NCBI GenBank assembly: GCA_020073365.1
Contig: JAIQFL010000033.1
Span: forward strand, 1 to 49,306
Direction: 5' to 3'
Source of the DNA: Terriglobia bacterium
GTDB lineage: Bacteria; Acidobacteriota; Terriglobia; Bryobacterales; Bryobacteraceae
DNA length: 49,306 bases
The stretch's first letter is position 1. Each line of letters starts with the position of its first letter. A program made the position numbers and the translations under genes. The notes under the pieces are model-generated. The model saw nothing but the letters and a program-made list of their open reading frames with translations. It had not been told where the DNA came from and did not search any database. Positions 40,188-49,306 of this stretch are shown in pieces.

Positions 40188-41444
40188 ATGTCTGCTGACG
40201 CCACCACGGCTGTTGAAGCGGTCTATCGCTCCGATTGGGGCCGGATCGTCGCCACCCTGATCCGGCTCGTAGGCGACTTCGACCTGGCGGAAGAGTCGGC
40301 GCAGGAAGCCTTCGCGGCCGCCGTGGACCAATGGCGCGCCTCCGGCGTCCCCGAGTTTCCGCGCGCGTGGATCATCCAGACGGCACGGCACAAAGCCATC
40401 GACCGCATCCGTCACCAGGCGCGGTCCCAGAAGAAGCTCGAACTGTACGCCACCAGCGGGCTGGTCCGCACCGTCCAAGAGCCGGATTACGAAACCAGCG
40501 AAATTCCCGACGATCGCCTTCGCCTGATCTTCACCTGTTGCCACCCGGCGCTGGCTTTGGAGGCGCAGGTAGCGTTGACTCTGCGCACGCTGTGCGGCCT
40601 CGAAACGGGCGAGATTGCGCGCGCGTTTCTCGTGCCTCCGGCCACCATGGCGCAGAGGCTGGTACGCGCCAAGCGCAAGATTCGCGACGCCGGCATTCCG
40701 TATGTCGTGCCCGAGACGAGAGACATGTCTGAACGCCTCGACGCCGTGCTGACCGTGATTTATCTTGTCTTCAACGAAGGCTATGCGGCCACTCGAGGCG
40801 GGCCGCTGGTGCGGACCGATCTCTGCGCCGAAGCCATCCGCCTGGGGCGCCTGGTCCGGATGTTGACGGGACCGCAGCCTCCCGCCGAGGCTACTGCTCT
40901 GGTCGCCCTCATGCTGCTTCACGACGCGCGGCGAGATGCCCGTCTCGACGAGGCGGGCGATCTGGTGGTTCTCGATGAGCAAGATCGCAGCCGCTGGGAT
41001 CAGGGACAGATTGCCGAGGCCCTGCCGCTGGTCGAGGAGGCTCTTCGTGGCGGGCCCGGTCCGTTCGCGGTGCAGGCGGCGATTGCCGCACTGCATTGCC
41101 AGGCGGCGCGAGCCGATGATACGGACTGGCCTCAGATCTTACGCCTCTACGACCTGCTCGAACGCCTGCAACCTTCTCCGATCGTGTCGCTGAACCGGGC
41201 CGTAGCGGTAGCAATGGCGCACGGACCTCAGCCCGCGCTCGCGCTCATCGATGAGCTCGCCGCTGACGGCGATCTCGACGGCTATCATCTGCTGCATGCC
41301 GCGCGGGCCGATCTGTTGCGCCGCATGGGATCCCCGGTTGAAGCGGCGAAGAGCTACGCGCGAGCTCTCGGGTTGGTCACCCATGACAGCGAGCGCCGGT
41401 TTCTCGAGAGGCGTCTGCGCGAAGTTCAGCCGCCGGCCGCGTGA
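40188..41444 (+). CDS. ECF42-type RNA polymerase sigma factor
   Basis: Protein of 418 residues. The N-terminal sigma-2 (EAVYRSDWGRIVATLIRLVGDFDLAEESAQ, then PRAWIIQTARHKAIDRIR) and sigma-4 (LRTLCGLETGEIARAFLVPPATMAQRLVRAKRK) regions are those of ECF factors. They are followed by a C-terminal extension of about 200 residues, with TPR-like helical repeats, that defines group ECF42. It has no anti-sigma gene nearby, as is usual for this group. It is divergent from the YCII gene and probably reads the two TGTCGA promoters next to it. The start ATG has no clear ribosome site. Confidence 0.92.
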   Translation: MSADATTAVEAVYRSDWGRIVATLIRLVGDFDLAEESAQEAFAAAVDQWRASGVPEFPRAWIIQTARHKAIDRIRHQARSQKKLELYATSGLVRTVQEPDYETSEIPDDRLRLIFTCCHPALALEAQVALTLRTLCGLETGEIARAFLVPPATMAQRLVRAKRKIRDAGIPYVVPETRDMSERLDAVLTVIYLVFNEGYAATRGGPLVRTDLCAEAIRLGRLVRMLTGPQPPAEATALVALMLLHDARRDARLDEAGDLVVLDEQDRSRWDQGQIAEALPLVEEALRGGPGPFAVQAAIAALHCQAARADDTDWPQILRLYDLLERLQPSPIVSLNRAVAVAMAHGPQPALALIDELAADGDLDGYHLLHAARADLLRRMGSPVEAAKSYARALGLVTHDSERRFLERRLREVQPPAA

Positions 41445-41574
41445 TGTGGGTTAATCGGAGATCTGGCGGCTGGTCGCCCCGGCCTGCGGCAAAAGCCGAT
41501 TCGGGTTAGCTCCCGGATACGCCTGCAAGAATGCCGGCGTGGCAGGCTGAAGCCGGCTGAAGCCCGCTCCACGA

Positions 41575-41973
41575 TCAGTCGGCGGCGCTTCCGTGCGACC
41601 GCATCGAGCGGGCGATCAGTCCCAGTCCCCCGACCAGGAGGACCAGCATCACGATGGTGTTGAACAGGCTGGTGGGCTGAAAGTAGATGTGCATGTTTGC
41701 GATTACACCCGCCAGGATGAAAAGAAACCCGGCGAGCGTGAGCAACCGCCCGATAAGACTCTTGCCGTCAAAGAACAGGATGCCGATGCCGAACAACATC
41801 GGGATCAGCGTAATGCCGAACGTGCTGGGGCCGTAGAAGCCCCAGTAGGAGCCCATCACGGTCACTTGATGGAACACGAGGTATGCCCCTACGCAGAACA
41901 TGACGAAGCCGAGCAGGAAGTGGCCGAGGCCGCCAGGGGTTCCACCCACGTCGCTCAAATTACGGTCTGCCAT
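41575..41973 (-). CDS. Small membrane protein, four helices
   Basis: Protein of 132 residues with an acidic/polar N-terminus (MADRNLSDVGGTPGG) and four hydrophobic helices, including GHFLLGFVMFCVGAYLVF, TFGITLIPMLFGIGILFFDG and TIVMLVLLVGGLGLIARSM. The loop FHQVTVMGSYWGFYG is aromatic. Similar small membrane proteins are conserved in Acidobacteria, with unknown function. The ATG lies after a poor ribosome site. Confidence 0.7.
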   Translation of the reverse strand: MADRNLSDVGGTPGGLGHFLLGFVMFCVGAYLVFHQVTVMGSYWGFYGPSTFGITLIPMLFGIGILFFDGKSLIGRLLTLAGFLFILAGVIANMHIYFQPTSLFNTIVMLVLLVGGLGLIARSMRSHGSAAD

Positions 41974-42118
41974 GAGTTCGAGGATAACAGACCTTGGCAG
42001 CGGAATCCTCCGGGAAACCCTCGGGAACCCGGCCACGTACTCCCTGGCGGGGCGGACACGGAACATTGCGCGCCACACCTGCGTATTCTGTCTATGGAAC
42101 GGTGAGGGAGGTGCAGTG

Positions 42119-42595
42119 ATGTTTTGCGATCGATGTGGCACCAGGCTGCACGAGTCGGCGCGGTTCTGTCCGTCTTGCGGTAAGACCCTGGGGACCGTCC
42201 CGCTAATGCCGGTCCAGGGGCGGATTGCGGGCCACGTGCGGCTGCTGGGCATCCTCTGGCTCGCCCTTTCTGCATTTCGCCTGATCCCGGGGCTGCTGTT
42301 GGTGGCTATGTTCCGTCACGGGACCGTCTCCTTCCTGCCGCCGGAAGTCCCATTTTTTGTCCATGGCCTGATCAAGGCGGCTGGTGGATTGATTTTGGCC
42401 TCCGCCGCTCTTGGCATCATGGCGGGCTGGGGGCTGCTCGAGCGCCAGCCCTGGGCACGTATGCTGGCCATCATTATAGGGTGCTTCAACCTGATCGACA
42501 TGCCGTTCGGCACGGGTCTGGGCGTCTATACGCTGTGGGTGCTGCTGCCGGCGAAATCGGAAGAGGAGTACCGGCAGATCGCCCGAGCGGCGTAG
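42119..42595 (+). CDS. Zinc-ribbon membrane protein
   Basis: Protein of 158 residues. The N-terminal MFCDRCGTRLHESARFCPSC is a double CxxC zinc ribbon. It is followed by three or four hydrophobic segments (LLGILWLALSAFRLIPGLLLVA, KAAGGLILASAALGIMAGWGLL, LAIIIGCFNLIDMPFGTGLGVY) and a polar tail. A GAGGGAGG site precedes the ATG. Such zinc-ribbon/membrane proteins are common but uncharacterised. It is separated from the divergent gene by a 145-bp gap. Confidence 0.8.
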   Translation: MFCDRCGTRLHESARFCPSCGKTLGTVPLMPVQGRIAGHVRLLGILWLALSAFRLIPGLLLVAMFRHGTVSFLPPEVPFFVHGLIKAAGGLILASAALGIMAGWGLLERQPWARMLAIIIGCFNLIDMPFGTGLGVYTLWVLLPAKSEEEYRQIARAA

Positions 42596-42699
42596 GGTGG
42601 CGCTGGCCCGACTCGTGCCAGGAATCGTGTACCACCCTAAGGGGCTGGCTCCAACGGGTCATTCCCCCTCTTCACGTTTGCCTTACACTGGAGTACGAC

Positions 42700-44496
42700 A
42701 TGAACATGAACCACTGCAGTGTGGTTTTAGGCAGTCTGCTCCTGTCCTTGATCGCGGTCGCACAAGAGCCGTATTTCAATCTGGATTTCGAAACCGCCAC
42801 GCGCGGGCAACCCTGGAGTTGGTCGGGAGGCGGCGCCAGCTACCAAATCGGGGTGGATACTGCGGTGAAGTACTCCGGCGCCGAGAGTCTCCGCATCCGG
42901 TACATCTCCGGCCAATTCGGCTCGAGCATGGCCCAATTGTTGCCGCTAACCGCGCTCCGCATCCACCAGCAGCGTCCCAGGCCTCCTGGCAAAACGGTTC
43001 GTACGCATCATGTGCGCTTCAGCGGCTACATGAAGACCGATGCCATCACTCAGGGCAACGCAGGGCTCTGGCTGCGGGTGGACGGCGCCGCGGGGCCAAT
43101 CTCTCTCGATAACGCGCCATCTGGAATCGTTAACGGAACCACCGACTGGCAGCCCTTCACGATCGACCGCGACATCGACCCGGCTGCTGCCGACGTGATT
43201 TTTGGCGCCTTCCAGTTTGGCAACGGGACCGCCTGGTTCGATAACTTCGCCCTCGCGGTCGACGGCGCGCCGTACCCGCAGCCTCCACCGCCTTATGTTG
43301 GCGAGCCGACCACCGCGCAACTGGATTGGGTCAGCAAATCCGCCAATCCCATCTCGACCCCCAACCCCGGCAGCGGCTTCGACGACCTCGCGCCCGTCGC
43401 GGGAATGGTCGGTGACGCCCACATTGTGGGCTTGGGCGAAGGCACGCATGGCACCAGCGAGTTCTTCCGCATGAAGCACCGGCTGCTCGAATACCTGGCT
43501 ACCCAAATGGGCTTCACGGTTTTCGCCATCGAAGCCAACATGCCGGAAGCCTACGCGGTCAACAATTATGTTCTCAACGGAGCCGGCGACCCCAAGCAAC
43601 TTCTCAAAGGAATGTATTTCTGGACCTGGAACACCCAGGAAGTGCTCGACATGATCCTGTGGATGCGGCAGTTTAACCTGTCCGGCCAGGGGCGGCTCCA
43701 GTTCACCGGATTTGACATGCAGTACGGCGCTGTCGCCGCGGTCAACGTTCGAAGTTTCGTCACCCGGGCCGATCCAGCATATCTGCCCGCGCTGAGCCAG
43801 GCGCTGGCTCTTGCCGCGCCGGTACAAACGAATTACCAGAGGGGCGTCTCACAATCCGCGGGCACCATTCAAGCCGCGGTCGACGCCGTCGATGCGGTCG
43901 TCGAGTATCTGACCCAGCATCGCTCCGATTATCTGGCCGGCTTCTCCGCAGCCGACGTGGATTGGGCCATCCAGAACGCCCGGATTGTCCGGCAGGCCAC
44001 TTATATCGCGCTCGGCGGCTCGGCATACCGCGACCAGTCCATGGCCGCCAACATCGACTGGATCGCGCAGCAGAACCCGGGCGCCAGGATCGTCCTGTGG
44101 GCTCACGACTATCACATCTCCCGCACTGCTGGCGCCATGGGCTCCTATCTCGGCGCCGCCTACGGCAACGACTACCTGTCCGTCGGCCAGATCTTCCATG
44201 CCGGCATCTACAATGCGTTCAACAACGGCATTCTCGGTCCCAACGTCGCTACCACCTCATTTCCCGGAACCGTCGAGTATGTACTCCACTTTACCGGCAT
44301 GCCGATGTTCATTCTGGACGTGCGCCATGCGTCGCGGGGCGACGCGGGCTCATCCTGGTTGCTCGGCGAGACCCAGTACCGCACGGTGGGAGCCGTGGCC
44401 TACGATGGCTTCGGCTTCACCAGTCAACTGACGAAGGACTATGACGTGCTGATCTACTTCGATCAGACCAGCGCCTCGCACCTGCTGCCGTTTTAG
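42700..44496 (+). CDS. Erythromycin-esterase-family protein, secreted
   Basis: Protein of 598 residues with a signal peptide (MNMNHCSVVLGSLLLSLIAVAQ). Residues 25-190 are a beta-rich carbohydrate-binding-like domain (NLDFETATRGQPWSW, YISGQFGSS). From about 215 the erythromycin-esterase fold follows, with LGEGTHGTSEFFRMKHR (catalytic Glu and His), FAIEANMPEAYAVNNYV, WTWNTQEVLDMI, and RIVLWAHDYHIS with the distal His. The N-terminal binding module and export make macrolide breakdown less certain. The substrate is unknown. The start is at ATG 42700. Confidence 0.85.
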   Translation: MNMNHCSVVLGSLLLSLIAVAQEPYFNLDFETATRGQPWSWSGGGASYQIGVDTAVKYSGAESLRIRYISGQFGSSMAQLLPLTALRIHQQRPRPPGKTVRTHHVRFSGYMKTDAITQGNAGLWLRVDGAAGPISLDNAPSGIVNGTTDWQPFTIDRDIDPAAADVIFGAFQFGNGTAWFDNFALAVDGAPYPQPPPPYVGEPTTAQLDWVSKSANPISTPNPGSGFDDLAPVAGMVGDAHIVGLGEGTHGTSEFFRMKHRLLEYLATQMGFTVFAIEANMPEAYAVNNYVLNGAGDPKQLLKGMYFWTWNTQEVLDMILWMRQFNLSGQGRLQFTGFDMQYGAVAAVNVRSFVTRADPAYLPALSQALALAAPVQTNYQRGVSQSAGTIQAAVDAVDAVVEYLTQHRSDYLAGFSAADVDWAIQNARIVRQATYIALGGSAYRDQSMAANIDWIAQQNPGARIVLWAHDYHISRTAGAMGSYLGAAYGNDYLSVGQIFHAGIYNAFNNGILGPNVATTSFPGTVEYVLHFTGMPMFILDVRHASRGDAGSSWLLGETQYRTVGAVAYDGFGFTSQLTKDYDVLIYFDQTSASHLLPF

Positions 44497-44550
44497 CCGG
44501 CGGGCTCATCGAGCCCCGCTGGTCAAGGAACCCCGTTTGGAGGCCGGACG

Positions 44551-44580
44551 ACAGACGACCAAAAACGATCGTCTGTCCCA
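44551..44580 (+). repeat. CCCA-tailed hairpin, ACAGACGA type
   Basis: ACAGACGA-(10)-TCGTCTGT is followed by CCCAC. It lies between the erythromycin-esterase-like gene and the end of hemB. It is nearly identical to the three units at 45801-45920. Confidence 0.7.
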
Positions 44581-44584
44581 CGGG

Positions 44585-45559
44585 CTACGCCAGCAAACGA
44601 GCGGCGGATTTCGCGAAATAGGTCAGGATGATTCCGGCGCCGGCGCGGGTGATGGAGGTCAGGCTTTCCATCATGGCGCGGTCGTGATCCAGCCATCCGT
44701 TGCGCACCGCCGCCATGATCATGGAGTACTCACCGCTCACCTGGTAGGCCGCAATCGGCACATCGAAGCGCTGGCGCGCCTGGCAAATCAGGTCCAGATA
44801 CGGCATGGCCGGCTTCACCATGATCATGTCCGCGCCCTCCTGGAGGTCCAGTTCGATTTCGCGCATGGCCTCGCGGCCGTTGGCGGGGTCCATCTGGTAG
44901 CTGCGGCGGTCGCCGAACTGCGGCGCGGATTCGGCGGCCTCGCGGAAAGGACCGTAGAACACGGAGGCGAACTTGGCCGCATACGACAGGATGGGGATCT
45001 TCTCGTAACCGTTGGCGTCGAGGGCCTGGCGGATGGCCCACACGCGGCCATCCATCATGTCCGAAGGCGCCACAATGTGGGCCCCGGCGCGTGCGTGCGA
45101 GAGCGCGGACTTGGCCAGCCACTGAAGCGTGGTGTCGTTATCCACGTCGCCGTCCTTGATGAAGCCGCAGTGCCCGTGGCTGGTGTATTCGCAGTTGCAA
45201 ACATCGGTCACAATCAGCAGCCTGGAGGTTTCGGCGCGGATCGCGCGGATGGCTCGCTGCACGATGCCGTGATCATCGTACGCACCCGATGCCATTTCGT
45301 CCTTGGATTCCGGCAGGCCGAAGAGGATGACGCCGCTGATCCCCAGCGCTTCCACCTCGGCGCATTCCTTCACAATTTCGTCGATCGACATCTGGTAATT
45401 CCCCGGCATGGAGCCGATTTCACGGCGCACTCCCTCGCCCGGGCAGACGAAAAGCGGCAGGATAAACTGCCCCGGATGCAGGTGGGTTTCACGTACCAGC
45501 CCGCGCAGGGACTCGGTCGCGCGGAGCCGGCGAAGGCGCTGTGTTGGGAAAGGCATCAC
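44585..45559 (-). CDS. hemB: Porphobilinogen synthase
   Basis: Delta-aminolevulinic acid dehydratase of 324 residues, which condenses two 5-aminolevulinate molecules to porphobilinogen in haem synthesis. The active-site zinc cysteines are Cys121, Cys123 and Cys131 ([14 protein letters not shown]), and the Schiff-base lysines are Lys196 (LSYAAKFAS) and Lys249 (MIMVKPA). [24 protein letters not shown] and [14 protein letters not shown] are also typical. Length is normal. ATG 45559 or 45556 could start it. It supplies haem for the many cytochromes of the organism. Confidence 0.97.
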   Translation of the reverse strand: MMPFPTQRLRRLRATESLRGLVRETHLHPGQFILPLFVCPGEGVRREIGSMPGNYQMSIDEIVKECAEVEALGISGVILFGLPESKDEMASGAYDDHGIVQRAIRAIRAETSRLLIVTDVCNCEYTSHGHCGFIKDGDVDNDTTLQWLAKSALSHARAGAHIVAPSDMMDGRVWAIRQALDANGYEKIPILSYAAKFASVFYGPFREAAESAPQFGDRRSYQMDPANGREAMREIELDLQEGADMIMVKPAMPYLDLICQARQRFDVPIAAYQVSGEYSMIMAAVRNGWLDHDRAMMESLTSITRAGAGIILTYFAKSAARLLA

Positions 45560-45601
45560 CAGAATTGTAACTCCTGGAACTGGAAAAGAGCCGAGGGGGG
45601 C

Positions 45602-45629
45602 TTGACAAGCTCTTGTACATGGATAGAAT
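45602..45629 (+). promoter_or_regulatory. Promoter of the small zinc-ribbon gene
   Basis: TTGACA (45602-45607) is followed by 16 bp and TAGAAT (45624-45629). Transcription would begin about 15 bp before the ATG at 45652. The strong boxes support the short gene downstream. Confidence 0.6.
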
Positions 45630-45651
45630 AAGTCTCATCTAAGCGTTGGTT

Positions 45652-45792
45652 ATGCAAATCGCTTGTGACCACAACCGTACCCAGATGATCGCCAGAAGAG
45701 ACGGCGTGGAATACCTGGAATGCCTGGATTGCCGCCAGATCTTTGAGGCTGAAGACCTTGAACCCGTTCCCGTGGAGGAAGAAGAGGAATAG
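45652..45792 (+). CDS. Small zinc-ribbon protein (46 aa)
   Basis: Protein of 46 residues starting MQIACDHNRTQMIARRDGVE. Cys5/His7 and a CLDC knuckle (Cys28, Cys31) form a plausible treble-clef or ribbon zinc site, followed by an acidic tail (EDLEPVPVEEEEE). It has its own consensus promoter 23 bp upstream and is closed by a stop directly before the 3 x 40-bp repeat array and serS. The ribosome-binding site is weak. It is too short for many gene finders. Confidence 0.65.
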   Translation: MQIACDHNRTQMIARRDGVEYLECLDCRQIFEAEDLEPVPVEEEEE

Positions 45793-45800
45793 CGTTGCGC

Positions 45801-47220
<1,420 letters not shown>

Positions 47221-47230
47221 GGCAGACTGT

Positions 47231-47274
47231 AGCTTGCCCATCCCTTGAATCTGGCAAGCTAAAGCATGCCCCAC
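47231..47274 (+). repeat. CCCAC-tailed hairpin after serS
   Basis: AGCTTGCC-(14)-GGCAAGCT (47231-47260) is followed by GCATGCCCCAC. It lies right after the serS stop. An ATG in its tail (47266) is in frame with the permease but is not its likely start. Confidence 0.65.
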
Positions 47275-47298
47275 TCAAACACTCGAGGAACGCTCCCA

Positions 47299-48870
47299 GT
47301 GAATACCAAACTGATGGGCGAGCTGGTGAGGCTCCGCTACAAACTGATGTGGGCCAAGACGCGCACGCGCAATGGCAAGATCGCGCTGTTCTTTGCGGGC
47401 TACATCCTGTTGATCATGGTGATGGCGATCCTGTCGGCCGGCGGTGTCGGCGCCGGTATTCTTGCCGTGCGCTCGGGCAAGGGCTATCCGGTGGCGGCTG
47501 CGCTGCTCGCCGGCCTGTTTCTTCAGGCGCTGCTTGCTACCGTGCTGCTGGGCTTCGGAATGACCGCCATCTTCTCGGACTCCGAAATGCGCCGCTATCC
47601 GCTCCGGGCTCCAGAGCGTCTGCTGGTGCGGCACCTGATCGGGATTCTCGATCCCTTTTGGTTCCTCATACTGGCGCTCGAACTGGGGCTGGCGCTGGGG
47701 ATGTACATCTATGGCGCGGGATCGTTTTGGCTGGGGCTCATTGCCGTGCTGCTGCTGTTCGTTTCGAACTACCTATGTGCGCGTGTGCTGGGGCTCCTGG
47801 TGGAGCGGCTGGTGAGCAAGAAGGGCGGCTCCACCATCCTGCTGGGTGCGATCATGTGCCTTGGATTACTTCCAGCCGCGATCGGGCCGCAATTGAAGAA
47901 GGGCTCCCCCGCCCTTCGACCCATCATCGAGGTCCTGCGTTCGACGCCGCCCGCCGGCGCCGCCCAAGCCATGACCCATGTGGATCTTGCGGCGCTTGGG
48001 GGTCTGGCCATCCTGGCCGGGTGGATTATCGGGCTCACCGCGGCATTGGTTGTGTTGGAGCGTTGGCCGATGAAGGCGCGCGTGGCGCAGGCAACCAAAC
48101 TGTCCTGGGACAGCCCCTACGAGCGCATCGGCGCCTGGCTGGGTCCGCAGAACGCCATCCTGGTCGGTCAGTGGCTGCGCTTTTATTCGCGGAACAATCG
48201 GTTCCGCATGATCTACCCGCTGGCAGTGCCGCTAACTGCTTTCCTGGTAGTGGTGTTCCCCAAGCAGGCAAGTCCGGACGGCCGATTCATGGTGGCCCTG
48301 GGGGCGTTCTCGATTGTCGGCTTCATGGGCACCGTGCAGTTCGCCGTAAACCAGTTCGGTTACGTGGGTGGGGGATTCCGGCGCTACATGCTGCTCCCTA
48401 CGAATCCGGCTGCCGTGCTGCGGGCGGGAAGCTACACCTTCCTGCTGCTGGGTTCCGCCCTGATCCCTCTGGCCACGCTGGTGTTGATTCTCTTTCCACC
48501 GATTCCCCTGGACTGGCACACTGTGCTGATGTTTGTAGGCTCTGCGGTGACGGCCATGTTCGCCATGAATGGGATTGCCCTATGGGTGACCCTGCTGGCG
48601 CCGCGGCGCGGGAACTACAGCGCCAGTTTCGGCAACGACCTGTCCTTCGCCGCCAACGTGGTGGTGATAGGGGGCGTGATGGCCCTACTGTTCCTGCCTC
48701 GCGTCCTGGCCAGGATCTGGCCCGACGCGGTGGGGCCGGCGGCCTGGTGGATGGCCCTCCCGCTGGTGGCCTTGTCGGTGGCGTCCTACTTCACTTCGCT
48801 GCGCCGCGCGGAGCAAACCTTTGTGGCGCGGCGTGAACGGCTGTTGGCAATCATGGAAGGAAGAGCCTGA
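47299..48870 (+). CDS. ABC transporter permease, large membrane subunit
   Basis: Protein of about 523 residues with roughly 11-12 hydrophobic helices. It begins with a polar region ([24 protein letters not shown]) and includes [48 protein letters not shown] and [16 protein letters not shown]. It resembles the permease subunit of exporters paired with an ABC-2-type ATPase, and that ATPase follows directly. The start is GTG 47299 after a GAGGAA site; an in-frame ATG at 47266 lies in a repeat. Its substrate is unknown. Confidence 0.75.
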   Translation: MNTKLMGELVRLRYKLMWAKTRTRNGKIALFFAGYILLIMVMAILSAGGVGAGILAVRSGKGYPVAAALLAGLFLQALLATVLLGFGMTAIFSDSEMRRYPLRAPERLLVRHLIGILDPFWFLILALELGLALGMYIYGAGSFWLGLIAVLLLFVSNYLCARVLGLLVERLVSKKGGSTILLGAIMCLGLLPAAIGPQLKKGSPALRPIIEVLRSTPPAGAAQAMTHVDLAALGGLAILAGWIIGLTAALVVLERWPMKARVAQATKLSWDSPYERIGAWLGPQNAILVGQWLRFYSRNNRFRMIYPLAVPLTAFLVVVFPKQASPDGRFMVALGAFSIVGFMGTVQFAVNQFGYVGGGFRRYMLLPTNPAAVLRAGSYTFLLLGSALIPLATLVLILFPPIPLDWHTVLMFVGSAVTAMFAMNGIALWVTLLAPRRGNYSASFGNDLSFAANVVVIGGVMALLFLPRVLARIWPDAVGPAAWWMALPLVALSVASYFTSLRRAEQTFVARRERLLAIMEGRA

Positions 48871-48874
48871 CCTC

Positions 48875-49306
48875 ATGGAAAATGCGATCCGCATCTCGAA
48901 TCTGGTGAAGAAGTATGGCACGGTGATGGCCGTGGAAGACCTGTCGCTGCAGGTGCGTCCCGGGACCATGTTCGGCTTTCTCGGGCCCAACGGCTCGGGG
49001 AAGAGCACCACTATCGGATGCGTCACCGGCCTGCTGGACCCCACCGCCGGCGAAGTCGAGCTCCTTGGCGAACGCTTCACCACGGAGAGCGCCGCGCTCA
49101 AACGCCGCATCGGCGTGATGCCGGAGACTCTGGGCCTGTTCGAGCCGCTCTATGCTCACGAGTTCCTGGCTTTCATCGGGCGGATGTTCGGCCTCGACGA
49201 ATCCACCACGCGCAAACGGGTTTCGGAGTTGCTGGCGGCCCTGGAACTGACCGACACTTCCAAAATGCTGTCCGAATACAGTACGGGCATGCGCAAGCGC
49301 GTGGCC
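48875..49306 (+). CDS. ABC transporter ATP-binding protein (5' part)
   Basis: The first 144 codons are visible and the gene continues beyond the window. Walker A is [10 protein letters not shown] and the signature begins YSTGMRKRV, with a Q-loop region near [12 protein letters not shown]. The order is that of ABC-2 export ATPases (e.g. CcmA type). ATG 48875 lies 4 bp after the permease stop, so the genes are one operon. Confidence 0.9.
   Translation, partial: MENAIRISNLVKKYGTVMAVEDLSLQVRPGTMFGFLGPNGSGKSTTIGCVTGLLDPTAGEVELLGERFTTESAALKRRIGVMPETLGLFEPLYAHEFLAFIGRMFGLDESTTRKRVSELLAALELTDTSKMLSEYSTGMRKRVA

Noticed and set aside
42700..44496. Dedicated macrolide-resistance gene
   Set aside because: The protein is secreted and carries an extra N-terminal domain, so the erythromycin-esterase fold alone does not show macrolide hydrolysis.

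Overview
The window reads as chromosomal DNA of an Acidobacteriota member of the Solibacter/Bryobacter type. Three lineage-typical families support this: an Oar-like TonB-dependent receptor with an N-terminal carboxypeptidase-regulatory domain (2806-5811), a TIGR03435-family secreted protein (8424-9326), and a PadR regulator followed by an ADOP-type MacB/FtsX permease (31460-34487). The DNA is GC-rich and densely coded. No tRNA, rRNA, insertion sequence or CRISPR array was recognised.

Layout. 1-2.7 kb: the end of a MoaD/ThiS-like carrier protein, then a DUF4132 gene cut in two by one in-frame stop. 2.8-9.3 kb: a truncated Oar-type receptor, a secreted PQQ-like beta-propeller, a decaying BrnT toxin/antitoxin pair and the TIGR03435 protein. 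9.3-17.7 kb (leftward): a hypothetical protein, two Tat-exported thiamine-pyrophosphate (TPP) enzymes separated by two small cytochromes c, a Tat-exported NHL propeller, glutathione-independent formaldehyde dehydrogenase, a GlcG/HbpS protein and a di-haem cytochrome. 17.9-21.3 kb (rightward): two DUF6644 membrane proteins, a DUF6152 protein, an exported protein of unknown function and a GntR/FCD regulator. 21.3-27.4 kb (leftward): a six-gene operon with a DUF1932 dehydrogenase, an SLC13-type transporter, an SDR, a fused LigB-LigA ring-cleavage dioxygenase, a GalB-like PIG-L hydratase and a DUF6282 amidohydrolase-like protein.

The central 5.8-27.4 kb looks like one catabolic regulon. A near-palindrome, CTGATATGTCAA and variants, lies on or next to the -35 box of the promoters for the receptor, the cytochrome/TPP operon, the DUF6644 genes, the DUF6152 genes and the ring-cleavage operon, with a weaker version in front of the GntR gene. 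My reading (inference) is a GntR-controlled system for uptake and meta-cleavage of a lignin-type (possibly methoxylated) aromatic acid. The formaldehyde dehydrogenase would deal with demethylation product, and the exported TPP enzymes and cytochromes would form a periplasmic redox branch.

27.8-49.3 kb is mostly housekeeping and accessory: two small conserved proteins, a GT2 glycosyltransferase, a glycine-zipper lipoprotein, a GNAT enzyme, PadR/ADOP, a VapBC pair, an HNH endonuclease in a patchy region, a propeller/MoaD pair, an ECF42-type sigma factor with DGPF/YCII, SRPBCC and VOC proteins behind two matching ECF42-type promoters, an erythromycin-esterase-like protein, hemB, a 46-residue zinc-ribbon protein, serS, and an ABC exporter running off the right edge.

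A family of intergenic hairpins with different arms but a shared 3' tail CCCAC occurs more than ten times, including a 3 x 40-bp tandem array in front of serS.
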